Shown here: piece after piece, positions 36,001 to 43,459 of the stretch
How the letters are laid out: each line of letters starts with the position of its first letter
How positions within the stretch are numbered: the first letter of the stretch is position 1
Assembly (NCBI GenBank): GCA_903919975.1
Contig: CAIXKE010000073.1
Coordinates: forward strand, 1 to 63,458
Source of the DNA: Akkermansiaceae bacterium
Lineage (GTDB): Bacteria; Verrucomicrobiota; Verrucomicrobiia; Verrucomicrobiales; Akkermansiaceae
Length of the DNA: 63,458 nucleotides
Direction of reading: 5' to 3'
Translations under genes and position numbers: made by a program
The notes under the pieces: generated by a model
Seen by the model: the letters and a program-made list of their open reading frames with translations, nothing else
What the model was told of the DNA's origin: nothing
Database searches by the model: none

Positions 36001-36605
36001 GCTGTGAGCAGCTGGACCTCGCCACTGAAGGTCATGCGGTAAACCCGCATGTCACAAGCATCAACCTGCAATGGAAGTTCCTGGCCAGTGAGTCCAAGTT
36101 CCCGGCCATTGTCCTTACGGGTGAAGGTGACAAAATTGAGGCTGCCGGTGGTGGTGGTGATGGATGAGGTGGGGGCGATTTCCACGCCTTCGGTATTCAC
36201 GACCGTGGAGGTCACGGTGCTGCTGCCCGCGTCGGCGCGGAAGAATTTGATCTCCGCCTTGGGGCGGTTCGGATAGCCATCGTAATCGGCAAAGCGATTG
36301 TTCCAGACGAGGCACTCGGTATTGGTGACGAACAAGGGGATGGCGAGTTCGGTATCGGGCAGCAGGCGGACGACGCCTTGGCTATCGATCCAAGTGAGCA
36401 CGCCGTTGGGATCGACGATGCAACGCGAGCCATCATCCCCGAAGCGGTTGTGTTCCAGATTATTACCGAATGGAGTGTAGCTGTTCGGAATCGTTACTTC
36501 GCTCTGGCGGAGGAATGAAGCGTAATCGTAGGGGACCTCTGCGGAGAAGGCGGAAGAAACAAGGGCCAAGAGAATGGACCAGATGAAGAAGAGGTGATGT
36601 TTCAT
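30075..36605 (-). CDS. Giant secreted surface protein with two lectin-like domains and TSP3 repeats
   Basis: The 2176-residue protein starts with a signal peptide (MKHHLFFIWSILLALVSSAF). It is built as an internal duplication. A WD/propeller-like region (residues about 30-520: PFGNNLEHNRFGDDGSRCIV, LFVTNTECLVWNNRF) leads to a C-type-lectin-like domain (about 555-697: FTWVQAKAHAEANGGRLATI, KWLGATDA). Calcium-binding thrombospondin-3 repeats follow (about 715-965, many D.D.DG..D units). Then a second propeller-like region begins (PFGHRPDTDKTSEDGSVAIR, LYVSNTECVVWQNRY), and a second lectin-like domain (about 1530-1668: FTYEEARLDAISRGGTLAVT, KLWLGGSDMDG) follows. The C-terminal 100 residues resemble a BACON-type domain (STWVQATITSGGLVVDPTTG). 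Carbohydrate or cell-surface binding is inferred. It follows the metzincin gene by 87 bases. Confidence 0.85.
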   Translation of the reverse strand: MKHHLFFIWSILLALVSSAFSAEVPYDYASFLRQSEVTIPNSYTPFGNNLEHNRFGDDGSRCIVDPNGVLTWIDSQGVVRLLPDTELAIPLFVTNTECLVWNNRFADYDGYPNRPKAEIKFFRADAGSSTVTSTVVNTEGVEIAPTSSITTTTGSLNFVTFTRKDNGRELGLTGQELPLQVDACDMRVYRMTFSGEVQLLTAIPFRIEGERNYAVATISGPVHDTISFGSDGSMLVSVGEVLDTSTFDIVNRYYWFDSAGRSVLLPLAGGTINRCVFTTNTRIVYELSNGEFWEQRRSASTGSLIGDNQILGITGKTIDSSSYTKAGATRYFYTVDPLLPTTVRTYRLVDSGVDAAFTRTHTLPYDVTSATVVATVNPNDGSALLYGEDGFSVLWLHSGDTLTTNNVSSLTDSGQALPYYVTNEQCVIWKNARAPLQDDGSISPAEVQHFTRNTTTNVLSPATPVYVEGKTLLNVSPYTPNFPYWLLTTAEKTQPDTSVLRTYRLTSSLTTDRDNDGLLDAYETGTGIYVSSVNTGTDLTDPDSDDDGLLDGEEVYPFFMVDGAFTWVQAKAHAEANGGRLATINNADDYAALQLKFAGQTFFSKWLGATDAVTEGTWVWAPRQFPDLSDPAEPFNPTLTYQPPLLPLLPPPAIALPWSPGQPDNLQDSDGLVLLPNFKWADAKRSELRGYVMERPWSNPNLTDTDEPPVLPPLDNLTDAEEIAFKSNPNDLDTDNDGLSDVLEFAEGTDPNDQDTDDDGLTDFDEVDATNGHYTDPLLVDTDLDGLTDFEEYFSTFTNPTLVDTDGDGRSDGNEIYGPPPNPTSDPNVVDTDGDGLTDGEEVNDADDNDINTNTDPNDKDTDNDGISDFDEVQKGTDPLDPLDPTAIDSDFDGLTDYDEIFIYGTDPNNPDSDFDGLTDFDEVQRGTDPLNPDTDGDGFSDFDEVNATPPSDPLDPDSRPNFTTSGLYNFPEPTGSSEVSIGQTYGPFGHRPDTDKTSEDGSVAIRDLNGAIIWVDNLGTASVLPNSALAKTLYVSNTECVVWQNRYDFDYDARGSVSEVVIHRRDTIGNIVSSDPIRIPGTLLETASLSPATHGFTLVGCETDVTVPADESNQRYIAAVTAQGTTYAIRGVDQWDGRDSTGYRITFDGKVQVLSHRYDYVPRNSNNSTSVSLIGASADASLLLTMTIARDFYDDVDDSDPGVFKEMTGAYWASWIPNSEQISTLFDPDLLNIDATALNPVTEAVYISNNRLIVETAELDASEAPTGNHLIQDFRQRDNGSIEAPIVSPLPALESILPLSPLTRPGFMPYFYTVTQTGTMLSLYQVDAGIQKLGASVTLPGRISGGSAFVRNVRDASLLIKTDGGTGLIWLRSLQNATGGVTGLRAPVTLPSSALGRPLFVSSTDSVAWLNEGAPVDIANGGVVPLAQISHYSVARNGDLIATSLVPPILGRYVAKPSPLSGDPATEGWYISTFEKTAARTAMLRTYILRTSTTLDTDGDGLLDIEEETYDTDLTNVDSDGDGIPDGREVYPFYVVTGSFTYEEARLDAISRGGTLAVTDIAAKQGALKRLLGNLPFGQKLWLGGSDMDGPTEVPGTREGQYRWVHPSGRFFDDNGQPLGALITSPTPWSPGQPSNASNADGLVLRQDYIWEMAPLSREQSYLIEYPLTNPNNPDTDGDGIDDGTEIENGTDPTVSNPFTGVPDITPGNNGTGSFVPFTDKRIATSYEGLVFDPEQGHVFKQKISVTTKGGFSSTINGLTSTIKGSIKGTFDSDGYYSGPAPGGLYNVVSIEMQMFQESTGPDSWIILGRIQTSDGRYIGMELRPAQYSKTSLYSSPGALTMALPITIAGTEGPRGDGVVTGTISKTGGVILQMYLPDGGRLSYTGPIATGDLLPVYGISKSINNSALIGPINLASTRLDRDYEGFVRFYSASGGSGSQYPAGFEQSRTVWGSRYYAPPKNYLPITGIPAISFNTQYNLTGGDFGGITKIGTWAVNNKITIPSSPTDSASVTSTPKTGLLSLKYTLTDATRSLTKAVATGYAVAIQKSAAVSGFYTSSFSNGLFTVTPGDGTIPEITQISPTSKELRGPGSTYEIEVRTSGPWEIIVPSTSTWVQATITSGGLVVDPTTGTVSAVKGSGPGTVKITVSTNATWQLRETKIEVAGIQHKIKQDYRD

Positions 36606-36644
36606 GGGGATGGAAAGGGAAAAGAAATTGGGAGATGCTGCGCG

Positions 36645-36667
36645 GTCTAAAAGTCTAAAAGTCGAAG
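36645..36667. repeat. Dispersed intergenic repeat, copy C
   Basis: This 23-base sequence is identical to the left arm at 29683-29705. It is preceded by ggagatgctgcgcg and followed by gtatgaagaggaagagg. It lies in the 87-base gap between the metzincin gene and the giant gene. Confidence 0.8.
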
Positions 36668-36692
36668 GTATGAAGAGGAAGAGGAAGGTGAC

Positions 36693-39600
36693 TCAGCGTT
36701 GGGCCGGGGTGGGAGGGGTTTCGGAAACCAGTATGACGGGGGCGTTGATTTCCATCGGAGAAAGGATCACTTCATACTCATCCCAATTGGCCAGTTGGTC
36801 GGTTTTGCGGACGGAGATTTGTTCTGCGAGCACCCAGGTGACGCCATCGCGGGAGATGAAGAAATCCGGGATAAGCGGGCGATTGTGGGCCAGCAGGAAG
36901 CGGTGGCGGAGCCATCCGTCAGGAGAGACAATCACGGTGGCATCCGGTGCAGCGGCAGGCGGGGCGGCCAAGAGGCCCCGCGCAGCCTGTTTTTGCGGAA
37001 CGACGGCATTCACCGAACCGGCAGGTGTGGGATTGGCGGAGCCTGGAAGGGCGACATTGTTCAAAATCTTGACGGTCACCGGGATCCGGAAGGGCAGGAT
37101 TCCCGTGCCGGTAGCTTTCACTGTGAGTAAGGCGTATTTTGAGCCGGCCAAGGTCGCGGGCGTCGTTTGCAAGGTTGCGGTGAAGGTGGTGGATGCGCCG
37201 GATTCGAGGGTGGTGGAAAGAGGCCCGGAGAGTGTCCACAGGGACATGTTGACCCCGCTTTTAACCACACTGAGCAGCTTCATTGGCGTGGAGCCGTTGT
37301 TGCGGATTACAAAAGTCATCTCGACGGTCTCCGCCCTCCAGCGAGCGCCGTAATCCACTGGAGGAGATTGGTTGTTCAGCAGTGGCACGCTGCCGATGGA
37401 TACGGAGAGATTGGGAGCGAATTCCGCATTCACGGTCAGGTGAGTGGTGAGGTTCCGGTCATCCCGCGCGGCCAGCACGCGACCATCACTCCAGCGGATG
37501 AAGGCATATCCAGTCTTGGGCACGGCGGTCACCAACTTGGCGTTGCCACCCATCACTATGGACTGGCGGACTGTTCCACTCAAGGATCCACCGATGGATG
37601 CGGTGTAGTTGACATTGATTAATCTAGAAGCTGTGAAACTGCTTTTCAAAACATAAGCGCCCGTGCCATTTGGCGAGAAATGCCGCACTTTCACATAGTA
37701 AGTTCCAGCATTGGCTTTGAAGGTGATGCCGAAATTATCACTGCCCAGATCGTCGTTGCGGGCGACTTCCATTCCATTGGAATCCAGCAGATGACCATAA
37801 GTATCCGTAGTCCCGGTGGACCAAACCTTGAAGTCGCCGCTGGTAGGAAGGACCACGCGGAAGACGTCGTTGTCACCCACCGCCTCGATCGTGCCGCCAG
37901 TGCTTGAGGGTGGTGCAATGAGCGTAGTCAAGTCAGGATCAGGGGTATCGACATGGTCGTCTATTTCCGCGCCGACCTGGACGACGGTGTGAGTCACCGT
38001 CAGCGCTCCGGCCGTCAATGTGATATGGCCGGTCCGGCTGGTGAGATCTGGATTGGCGGTGACCGAATAGTTGAATGCCTGGCCAAGCGTCTGGCTGGCG
38101 GGTTCTGCGGAAGTCAGCCACGCCGCGTCGCTGGACCAGATCCACGCTGTATTGCAACTTACGAAAAAGCCGTATTCCGCAGCTTTGGCCGGCACATTCC
38201 GAGACGACGAACTAATCAAGAGCGCGGCCTTGGAGCCTAGCCTGAGGACCAACTTGTAGGAGCCGGTACCACGCTCGAGGGCATGGCGGACCCTAACATG
38301 GTAGGTGCCGGGAGCAACCTGGCGGGTGATTCTGAAATTCGGTTGCAACGTGTTATCATCGAAGGCCAATGAATCCAAGAGGGTGCCTTGGTTATCCAGC
38401 AGTTCGCCATAAGTATTGGCCCACCCGGATGACTCGACGGTCAATTCCCCGAACTGCGTGACTTGGATTTGGAACACATCCAGATCCCCTTGCTCCTCAA
38501 AGACGCCATCCGTGATTGAATTCTGAGTGACCGGGGTGGCACCCACCGTGAAATTGCTGTGGTCGTCGGTATCCTTCGGCGCTTGCGTGATGGTATGAGC
38601 CACTGAGTATCCAGGAACGCTAAAAATGATTTGGGCTGTCCTGGTTTGGTCCGAGGTGTTGGTGGGCACCGAGAAATTGAATAGCTGATTTCCCATTTGG
38701 CTGGGAGTCTCCGTGCTCACCACCCATGATTCGCTGCAAGTCCATGTCCATGGGTAATTGGAAGTGACTTCGAAGGATCCGGCGTTAGCTCTGGGGCTGA
38801 ACGTGCTGGACGGCGGGTTGATGGTGATCAGGCCGCTCTGGGGAACGGAGCCGGTAATCGAGTATTGGCCGAGGCTGCCATAATCGGGAAAGCCGGTGGC
38901 GAGAGTTCCTTTCGCGACACCTTCCACCTTGAGGAAGTAGATTCCGCTCGTGAGAGTGGTAGAGATCGTAGCATCAATTGCTTCTGGAGGATTCGAGGCT
39001 TGGATGAGGACTCCGGCGGAGTCATAAAGCTCGGCGGAGACGGCGAGATTGGTGCCGCGCTGCGGGGTTTCGGAGGAATTGACGTCCGTCACATTCACAT
39101 TGAATGTCGCCGCGCCGCCACTGGTGATGAAGGTAACCCAATCGACATCGTTGGTGCGTTCGATGATGCCGGAGTCAGCGATTTCGCCATCCACAGTTTT
39201 GAGATTGGTGGCAGTGGCCAGGGTGTTGCCCTTGTCGTCTGTTTCGTAGCCAAAGCCATTGGAGGTGATCATCGTGAAATCGTCCTCCTTGTTATTGGCT
39301 TTGGGATACTCACCCTTACTAAACTGAGTGACTTCTTCGTCGTTATCATTCGCCCAAGCGGCACCCATGATTGGAGACCAACTGTAAGGGCCGACTCCAC
39401 CATGACCGCCGTAATATTCGACACCTTCGGTGGTGCCATCGTGGGAAAGTCCGAGCGTGTGGCCCACTTCGTGGGAAACAGTGTCTGCGCTGATGTATTC
39501 AGATCCGATGTTGAAGTTCCAGCAGGGTGTATCCTGACCGAAAGATCTGAGATAGGCGACGCCACCGGCACTCGGAGCAGCGGTATTCGTAGGAGTACAG

Positions 39601-40592
39601 ACGCACATTACGCGGTGGGAGACAGCAGCGGCATCAAAAACCGCACGGTCAGTGGTCACGTTGAGATCAAACGGTGCGAAGTCCTCGGCGACTCGTTTCC
39701 AGACATTGGTGACGTAGGTGGCGTTATCCACTCTTGGGTCCGGTTTCGCAACAATCGTTTTGCCATTGTTCCAACCTGGATGAGTGACGGTTTCTCCATC
39801 GAAGTCCATGTAGAGCACGAAGGTGGATTTGGGTTTGCTGCTGAGGGCCACGGGCGCGCCATAGGAAGCGCCATTGGCACGTGGCGGAACGGTTCCCGGG
39901 GCCTTCATGATGCCGATGGCTTCGATCGCTTCCGCAGCAAGCGAATAAACGGTTCCTGCAGGGGCGCAAACCAAGTTGTCATAAGTGGAGGTTTCGAATT
40001 TCCATGAGCCATCCACGGGGAGGCCGTTGGCGACGAGCGCGAGGTTCTCGCCGTTGAAGAGAATGGCGGACTGCATGCGCTGGTCCTCTCTCAGGGAAAT
40101 CTGGAAGCGGCCGAGTTGATCATCGAGAGTGATGCCGAGATGAACGACCTCCGGGCCATCGCTGCGGGAGTCCAGAATACCATGCCACTCGATGCCAGCG
40201 GCGGTGAAGGCGACGTGTTTGCCAACCGGGCGGGTTTTGAGGCTCTCAAGGGACGATGGGCTGATCGCCCGATCGCTCTGACGGAAGCGGTGGAACAAAT
40301 CCTCCACCACCAGGCTGTTCGCGCGTGGCATCTGGTTGACCAACTCGGCGATGGTGGGATCCGGCTTGGCGCAATGCGAACACGCGCCTTCCTGATGGCC
40401 CGAGGCGTCTGCATGGGCCGCGTGAGCGGTGATGGCGGGCGCACTGCGGACCACCGTGACGGCATCCGCCGATATGGATGGCTGGACATTTTCCCGAAGC
40501 GCCCATGCGATGAGTCCGCACAAGAAAACCATGAGCAAATATGGCCACAGCCGTCTTGGTGACGGCTGGAGTTTCACGCCTGGAGTTTTCAT
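36693..40592 (-). CDS. Secreted metzincin metalloprotease with repeat domains
   Basis: The 1299-residue protein begins with a basic stretch and one hydrophobic helix (LWPYLLMVFLCGLIAWAL), a signal peptide or anchor. A propeptide-like region is followed by the protease domain with the zinc motif HEVGHTLGLSHD at residues 374-385 (HExxHxxGxxHD, the reprolysin/adamalysin style) and the possible Met-turn in WSPIMGAAW. Downstream are three PPC-like beta domains (NDVDWVTFITSGGAATFNVN; GDLDVFQIQVTQFGELTVES; GDNDVFRVVLPTSGDFKVWS) alternating with BACON-like segments (NYPWTWTCSESWVVSTETPS; NTAWIWSSDAAWLTSAEPAS), an InlB-B-like repeat (KTGYAFIRWSDGRVLAA) and a C-terminal tail. It probably cleaves extracellular proteins. 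It lies 116 bases after the secretin gene on the same strand. Confidence 0.87.
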   Translation of the reverse strand: MKTPGVKLQPSPRRLWPYLLMVFLCGLIAWALRENVQPSISADAVTVVRSAPAITAHAAHADASGHQEGACSHCAKPDPTIAELVNQMPRANSLVVEDLFHRFRQSDRAISPSSLESLKTRPVGKHVAFTAAGIEWHGILDSRSDGPEVVHLGITLDDQLGRFQISLREDQRMQSAILFNGENLALVANGLPVDGSWKFETSTYDNLVCAPAGTVYSLAAEAIEAIGIMKAPGTVPPRANGASYGAPVALSSKPKSTFVLYMDFDGETVTHPGWNNGKTIVAKPDPRVDNATYVTNVWKRVAEDFAPFDLNVTTDRAVFDAAAVSHRVMCVCTPTNTAAPSAGGVAYLRSFGQDTPCWNFNIGSEYISADTVSHEVGHTLGLSHDGTTEGVEYYGGHGGVGPYSWSPIMGAAWANDNDEEVTQFSKGEYPKANNKEDDFTMITSNGFGYETDDKGNTLATATNLKTVDGEIADSGIIERTNDVDWVTFITSGGAATFNVNVTDVNSSETPQRGTNLAVSAELYDSAGVLIQASNPPEAIDATISTTLTSGIYFLKVEGVAKGTLATGFPDYGSLGQYSITGSVPQSGLITINPPSSTFSPRANAGSFEVTSNYPWTWTCSESWVVSTETPSQMGNQLFNFSVPTNTSDQTRTAQIIFSVPGYSVAHTITQAPKDTDDHSNFTVGATPVTQNSITDGVFEEQGDLDVFQIQVTQFGELTVESSGWANTYGELLDNQGTLLDSLAFDDNTLQPNFRITRQVAPGTYHVRVRHALERGTGSYKLVLRLGSKAALLISSSSRNVPAKAAEYGFFVSCNTAWIWSSDAAWLTSAEPASQTLGQAFNYSVTANPDLTSRTGHITLTAGALTVTHTVVQVGAEIDDHVDTPDPDLTTLIAPPSSTGGTIEAVGDNDVFRVVLPTSGDFKVWSTGTTDTYGHLLDSNGMEVARNDDLGSDNFGITFKANAGTYYVKVRHFSPNGTGAYVLKSSFTASRLINVNYTASIGGSLSGTVRQSIVMGGNAKLVTAVPKTGYAFIRWSDGRVLAARDDRNLTTHLTVNAEFAPNLSVSIGSVPLLNNQSPPVDYGARWRAETVEMTFVIRNNGSTPMKLLSVVKSGVNMSLWTLSGPLSTTLESGASTTFTATLQTTPATLAGSKYALLTVKATGTGILPFRIPVTVKILNNVALPGSANPTPAGSVNAVVPQKQAARGLLAAPPAAAPDATVIVSPDGWLRHRFLLAHNRPLIPDFFISRDGVTWVLAEQISVRKTDQLANWDEYEVILSPMEINAPVILVSETPPTPAQR

Positions 40593-40708
40593 AATTGGAT
40601 CGAGTTCAGAGACGGTAGGTCAGGAAATGCGAACGTGTCGTGGATGCGGAGGCTCCGAAGCGCTTGAGAGGATTTTCCATCTGCTGGATTCAGGAGCTTG
40701 ATGCATGG

Positions 40709-43396
40709 TTAATTTGGAAGCTCGGGCAGCATTCCGGCACCGGCTGGAGCGCCCGCACCCGGAGGAGCGGCAATTGGGACTGAATCTGCAGCGTCGGCAC
40801 CACGCAAGGGACGACCCGTAGGGTCGATGATTTGGGCGGTGACAAAGATGATCAGGTTGCTCTTGATGCGGTTCTCGGCCTTGGTTTGGAACAAGCGGCC
40901 GATCCACGGGATATCGCCAAGAATCGGCACTTTGTCTTCCACGTTCTGGACATCCTCGCGCATGAGTCCACCGATAGCTAAGGTGTAGCCGTCATAGATG
41001 GTGAGCGCGCTTTCAACCCGGCGGGTGGCGAAGACCGGCATTTCAATGCGGTTCTCGGTGAGGGTGATGGTTTCCGTCTCGGTGCCGATGATGGGAAATG
41101 CGCCAAGAATCGGATCAAACACATCACTGAAAATATTGCGTTGAGCGGAGGTTTGAATCGGGCTGCCGTAATTGATGAAGCCTTCGAACTCGACGATTTC
41201 CGGCACAAAGCGCAGATCGATCATGAAATCGTCAGCTCCGATGGTCGGCTCGATTTCGAGGGTGACGCCGGTATTGCGGGTTTCAAAGGTCGTGGGGTTG
41301 GCCGGAGTGGCGACGGGTGCGCCTCCACCATTATTATTGTTATTGTTATTATTTCCGCCGCCGCCGCCGCCGCCATTGCCTGGTTCCGGTGGATCGTATT
41401 CAGTCGGGTAGATGAATTCCCGAATGATCTCGATTTTCGCCTTCTGGCCGGACTTGGCAGTGATCGAGGGCGCGGTCATGAGGTCGATGCCCTTCTTTTG
41501 AGAGAGGCCGCGCATGATCATTTTCACTTGTCCATCCGAGAAGAGGCCGGTGAGCGACATGATTCCGGGGGCCACATGGTTTTGTTGAACGGAGCGGTTC
41601 GGATTGTTGAGAATGGCATCGATGCTATTGCGGTCCACCGCGTATTCGCCGCTGCGATTACCGCTGGTGAGAGTGTTGGTGACGGTGCTATCATCTAGGA
41701 ACGGCACGCCGGGAATTGGCGGTCCGGAGATATCCGCGCCGGTGCGGGGGGCGCCGTTGCCAGGCGTGCCACCAGCACCGATGACGGTGCCTGAGGAGTT
41801 CGCGGAGAAGGGGCCGACGATCCAGTCGAAGCCGAGTTCATCATTGTTCTCTTGGGCGATCTCGACGAATTTGGTGGTGATTTTAACCTGCTTCGGCTGT
41901 CTCTTGGCGGAGGCATCCACCAGTTGCTCGACCTTATCGAGTTCCGTGGGGGTATTGGTGACGATGAGAACGCCCCCGGTCAAGGTGGCGGAAGCATTAT
42001 CCGCGAAGGCAACCCCCGATTTTTTGAGCAATTCCATGATCGGCCGACGGGCCTGAATCAAATCCCGGGGGCCTCCTCCCCCGCCTGCTGCGAAGGGGTC
42101 TGCAGGTGCGGCAGCATCGCCTTCTCCGCCGCTGTCCAGCTGTGATTGGAAATCGGGCGGCACGGTGAAACTGCGCGAGAACATATCCTCGCCGGATTCG
42201 GTCTGGGGGACAAGCGTGACGGCAAAATCATCCACTTTGTAGCGGAGCTTGGTGGCATCACAGATATATTTGAGAGCGACGGCAAGCGGCACATTGCGGA
42301 CGCGGAGTTCGGGAATACGCAGTGATCCCGGATCCCCGCCACCTGCTGCGGGCAAACCATCAGCGGCTGCAGCGGCATCCAAGCCACCATCGGCACCTCC
42401 GGGAGCACCCGCATCCGGCGCGCCAAGCGCCGCGTTGCGTGGGCGGCGCACCACGAAATTGACTCCCTTGCGGGCTGGATCGAGCTCGAGGGTGTCGAGT
42501 TCGCCAGAGCGAAGGCGGAGGAATTCAATGGCTTCCTCGACGGTGGTATTCTCGAAATTGATCACCGGGATGATGATGCGTTTGAGTTTTTCGGTGATGT
42601 AAGCCACACCATCGTTGTCGCCGCGGGTTGGCCCGGTAGGCGGGGCGATCACCGGGGCAATGGCGGGAACGGCGAGTTCCCAAGCCGCGTCCACTTGGCC
42701 CAGAAGTTCGGCGCGGGTGTGATCATAGGCGGCGCGATAGTAATCGGATTTCGCGCTGGAGATGCGCTCAAGGCCGCGGCGGGCGGCGGTGTTGTAAGGA
42801 TCAATGCGGATGACGTCATCGTATGCGCGTCTGGCGTCATCGTATTTGCCGAGGTTGTAATGGCCTTCGGCGGTGTAGAGTGTGCGGCGGACCTTATCGA
42901 CGTTTTGAGTGTGTTCGTAGGTGAGCGCGGGATTGGTGCGGATCGGGTCATCGAGATAGCCGAGTTCGCGTTTGGCATCGCCATTGTTAGGATCCAACTT
43001 GAGGAGGTCTTCCAGCAAGGCTCGAGCCTCCGCATATTTGCCGACCTTGCGGTGGTGCATGGCAAGCGCCATCGAGGCATCACTTTTGTGGGCGATGTAG
43101 CTCTGGCGGCGATCCGCAAACATCGGGGCATTCGGCACCACCGAGATGGCGTTGGTATATTTGTCCAAGGCCTGCTGATAGTCGCCGCTGGCATAAGCCT
43201 CGCGGCCTTCTGCGAGGAGGCGATCGCCATCGATGACGGCATTCTGACGCCGGATCATTTCGCGTTTGGCGAGGCTGCTATAAGTCTCATTGCCTTCTTG
43301 GGCATGTGCCACCGTGATGATGACGGGCATGGCGCTTGCGGCGGCCATCAGAGCAACAGCGGTGCGGCTTGATCGATAAATTGGCGTTTTATGCAT
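40709..43396 (-). CDS. Secretin, Amuc_1098-like pilus outer-membrane protein
   Basis: The 895-residue protein has a signal peptide (RTAVALMAAASAMPVIITVA, cleavage near AHA-QE). TPR-like helices cover about 40-210 (AYASGDYQQALDKYTNAISV, YNLGKYDDARRAYDDVIRID). Secretin N-domains follow (INFENTTVEEAIEFLRLRSG; LRIPELRVRNVPLAVALKYI). The C-terminal secretin domain has VPILGDIPWIGRLFQTKAEN and SNLIIFVTAQIIDPTGRP. The protein would form a gated outer-membrane ring. It matches the Amuc_1098 family by its TPR-secretin layout and neighbours. An asparagine/glycine tract (N8 after G7) sits in a surface loop of the secretin domain. The gene is the fifth of the pilus-like operon. Confidence 0.92.
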   Translation of the reverse strand: MHKTPIYRSSRTAVALMAAASAMPVIITVAHAQEGNETYSSLAKREMIRRQNAVIDGDRLLAEGREAYASGDYQQALDKYTNAISVVPNAPMFADRRQSYIAHKSDASMALAMHHRKVGKYAEARALLEDLLKLDPNNGDAKRELGYLDDPIRTNPALTYEHTQNVDKVRRTLYTAEGHYNLGKYDDARRAYDDVIRIDPYNTAARRGLERISSAKSDYYRAAYDHTRAELLGQVDAAWELAVPAIAPVIAPPTGPTRGDNDGVAYITEKLKRIIIPVINFENTTVEEAIEFLRLRSGELDTLELDPARKGVNFVVRRPRNAALGAPDAGAPGGADGGLDAAAAADGLPAAGGGDPGSLRIPELRVRNVPLAVALKYICDATKLRYKVDDFAVTLVPQTESGEDMFSRSFTVPPDFQSQLDSGGEGDAAAPADPFAAGGGGGPRDLIQARRPIMELLKKSGVAFADNASATLTGGVLIVTNTPTELDKVEQLVDASAKRQPKQVKITTKFVEIAQENNDELGFDWIVGPFSANSSGTVIGAGGTPGNGAPRTGADISGPPIPGVPFLDDSTVTNTLTSGNRSGEYAVDRNSIDAILNNPNRSVQQNHVAPGIMSLTGLFSDGQVKMIMRGLSQKKGIDLMTAPSITAKSGQKAKIEIIREFIYPTEYDPPEPGNGGGGGGGNNNNNNNNGGGAPVATPANPTTFETRNTGVTLEIEPTIGADDFMIDLRFVPEIVEFEGFINYGSPIQTSAQRNIFSDVFDPILGAFPIIGTETETITLTENRIEMPVFATRRVESALTIYDGYTLAIGGLMREDVQNVEDKVPILGDIPWIGRLFQTKAENRIKSNLIIFVTAQIIDPTGRPLRGADAADSVPIAAPPGAGAPAGAGMLPELPN
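41330..41374 (-). repeat. Trinucleotide tract coding Gly7-Asn8 in the secretin
   Basis: Seven consecutive Gly codons (six GGC and one GGA) and eight Asn codons (AAT/AAC) in frame. Slippage here would change loop length in steps of one residue without breaking the frame. Confidence 0.8.
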
Positions 43397-43459
43397 GGTA
43401 AGCTAAAGGTTTTTGGTGGTATTTTGAGGATTTGGGAAGCGATTTTTTAAAAAAAGATG

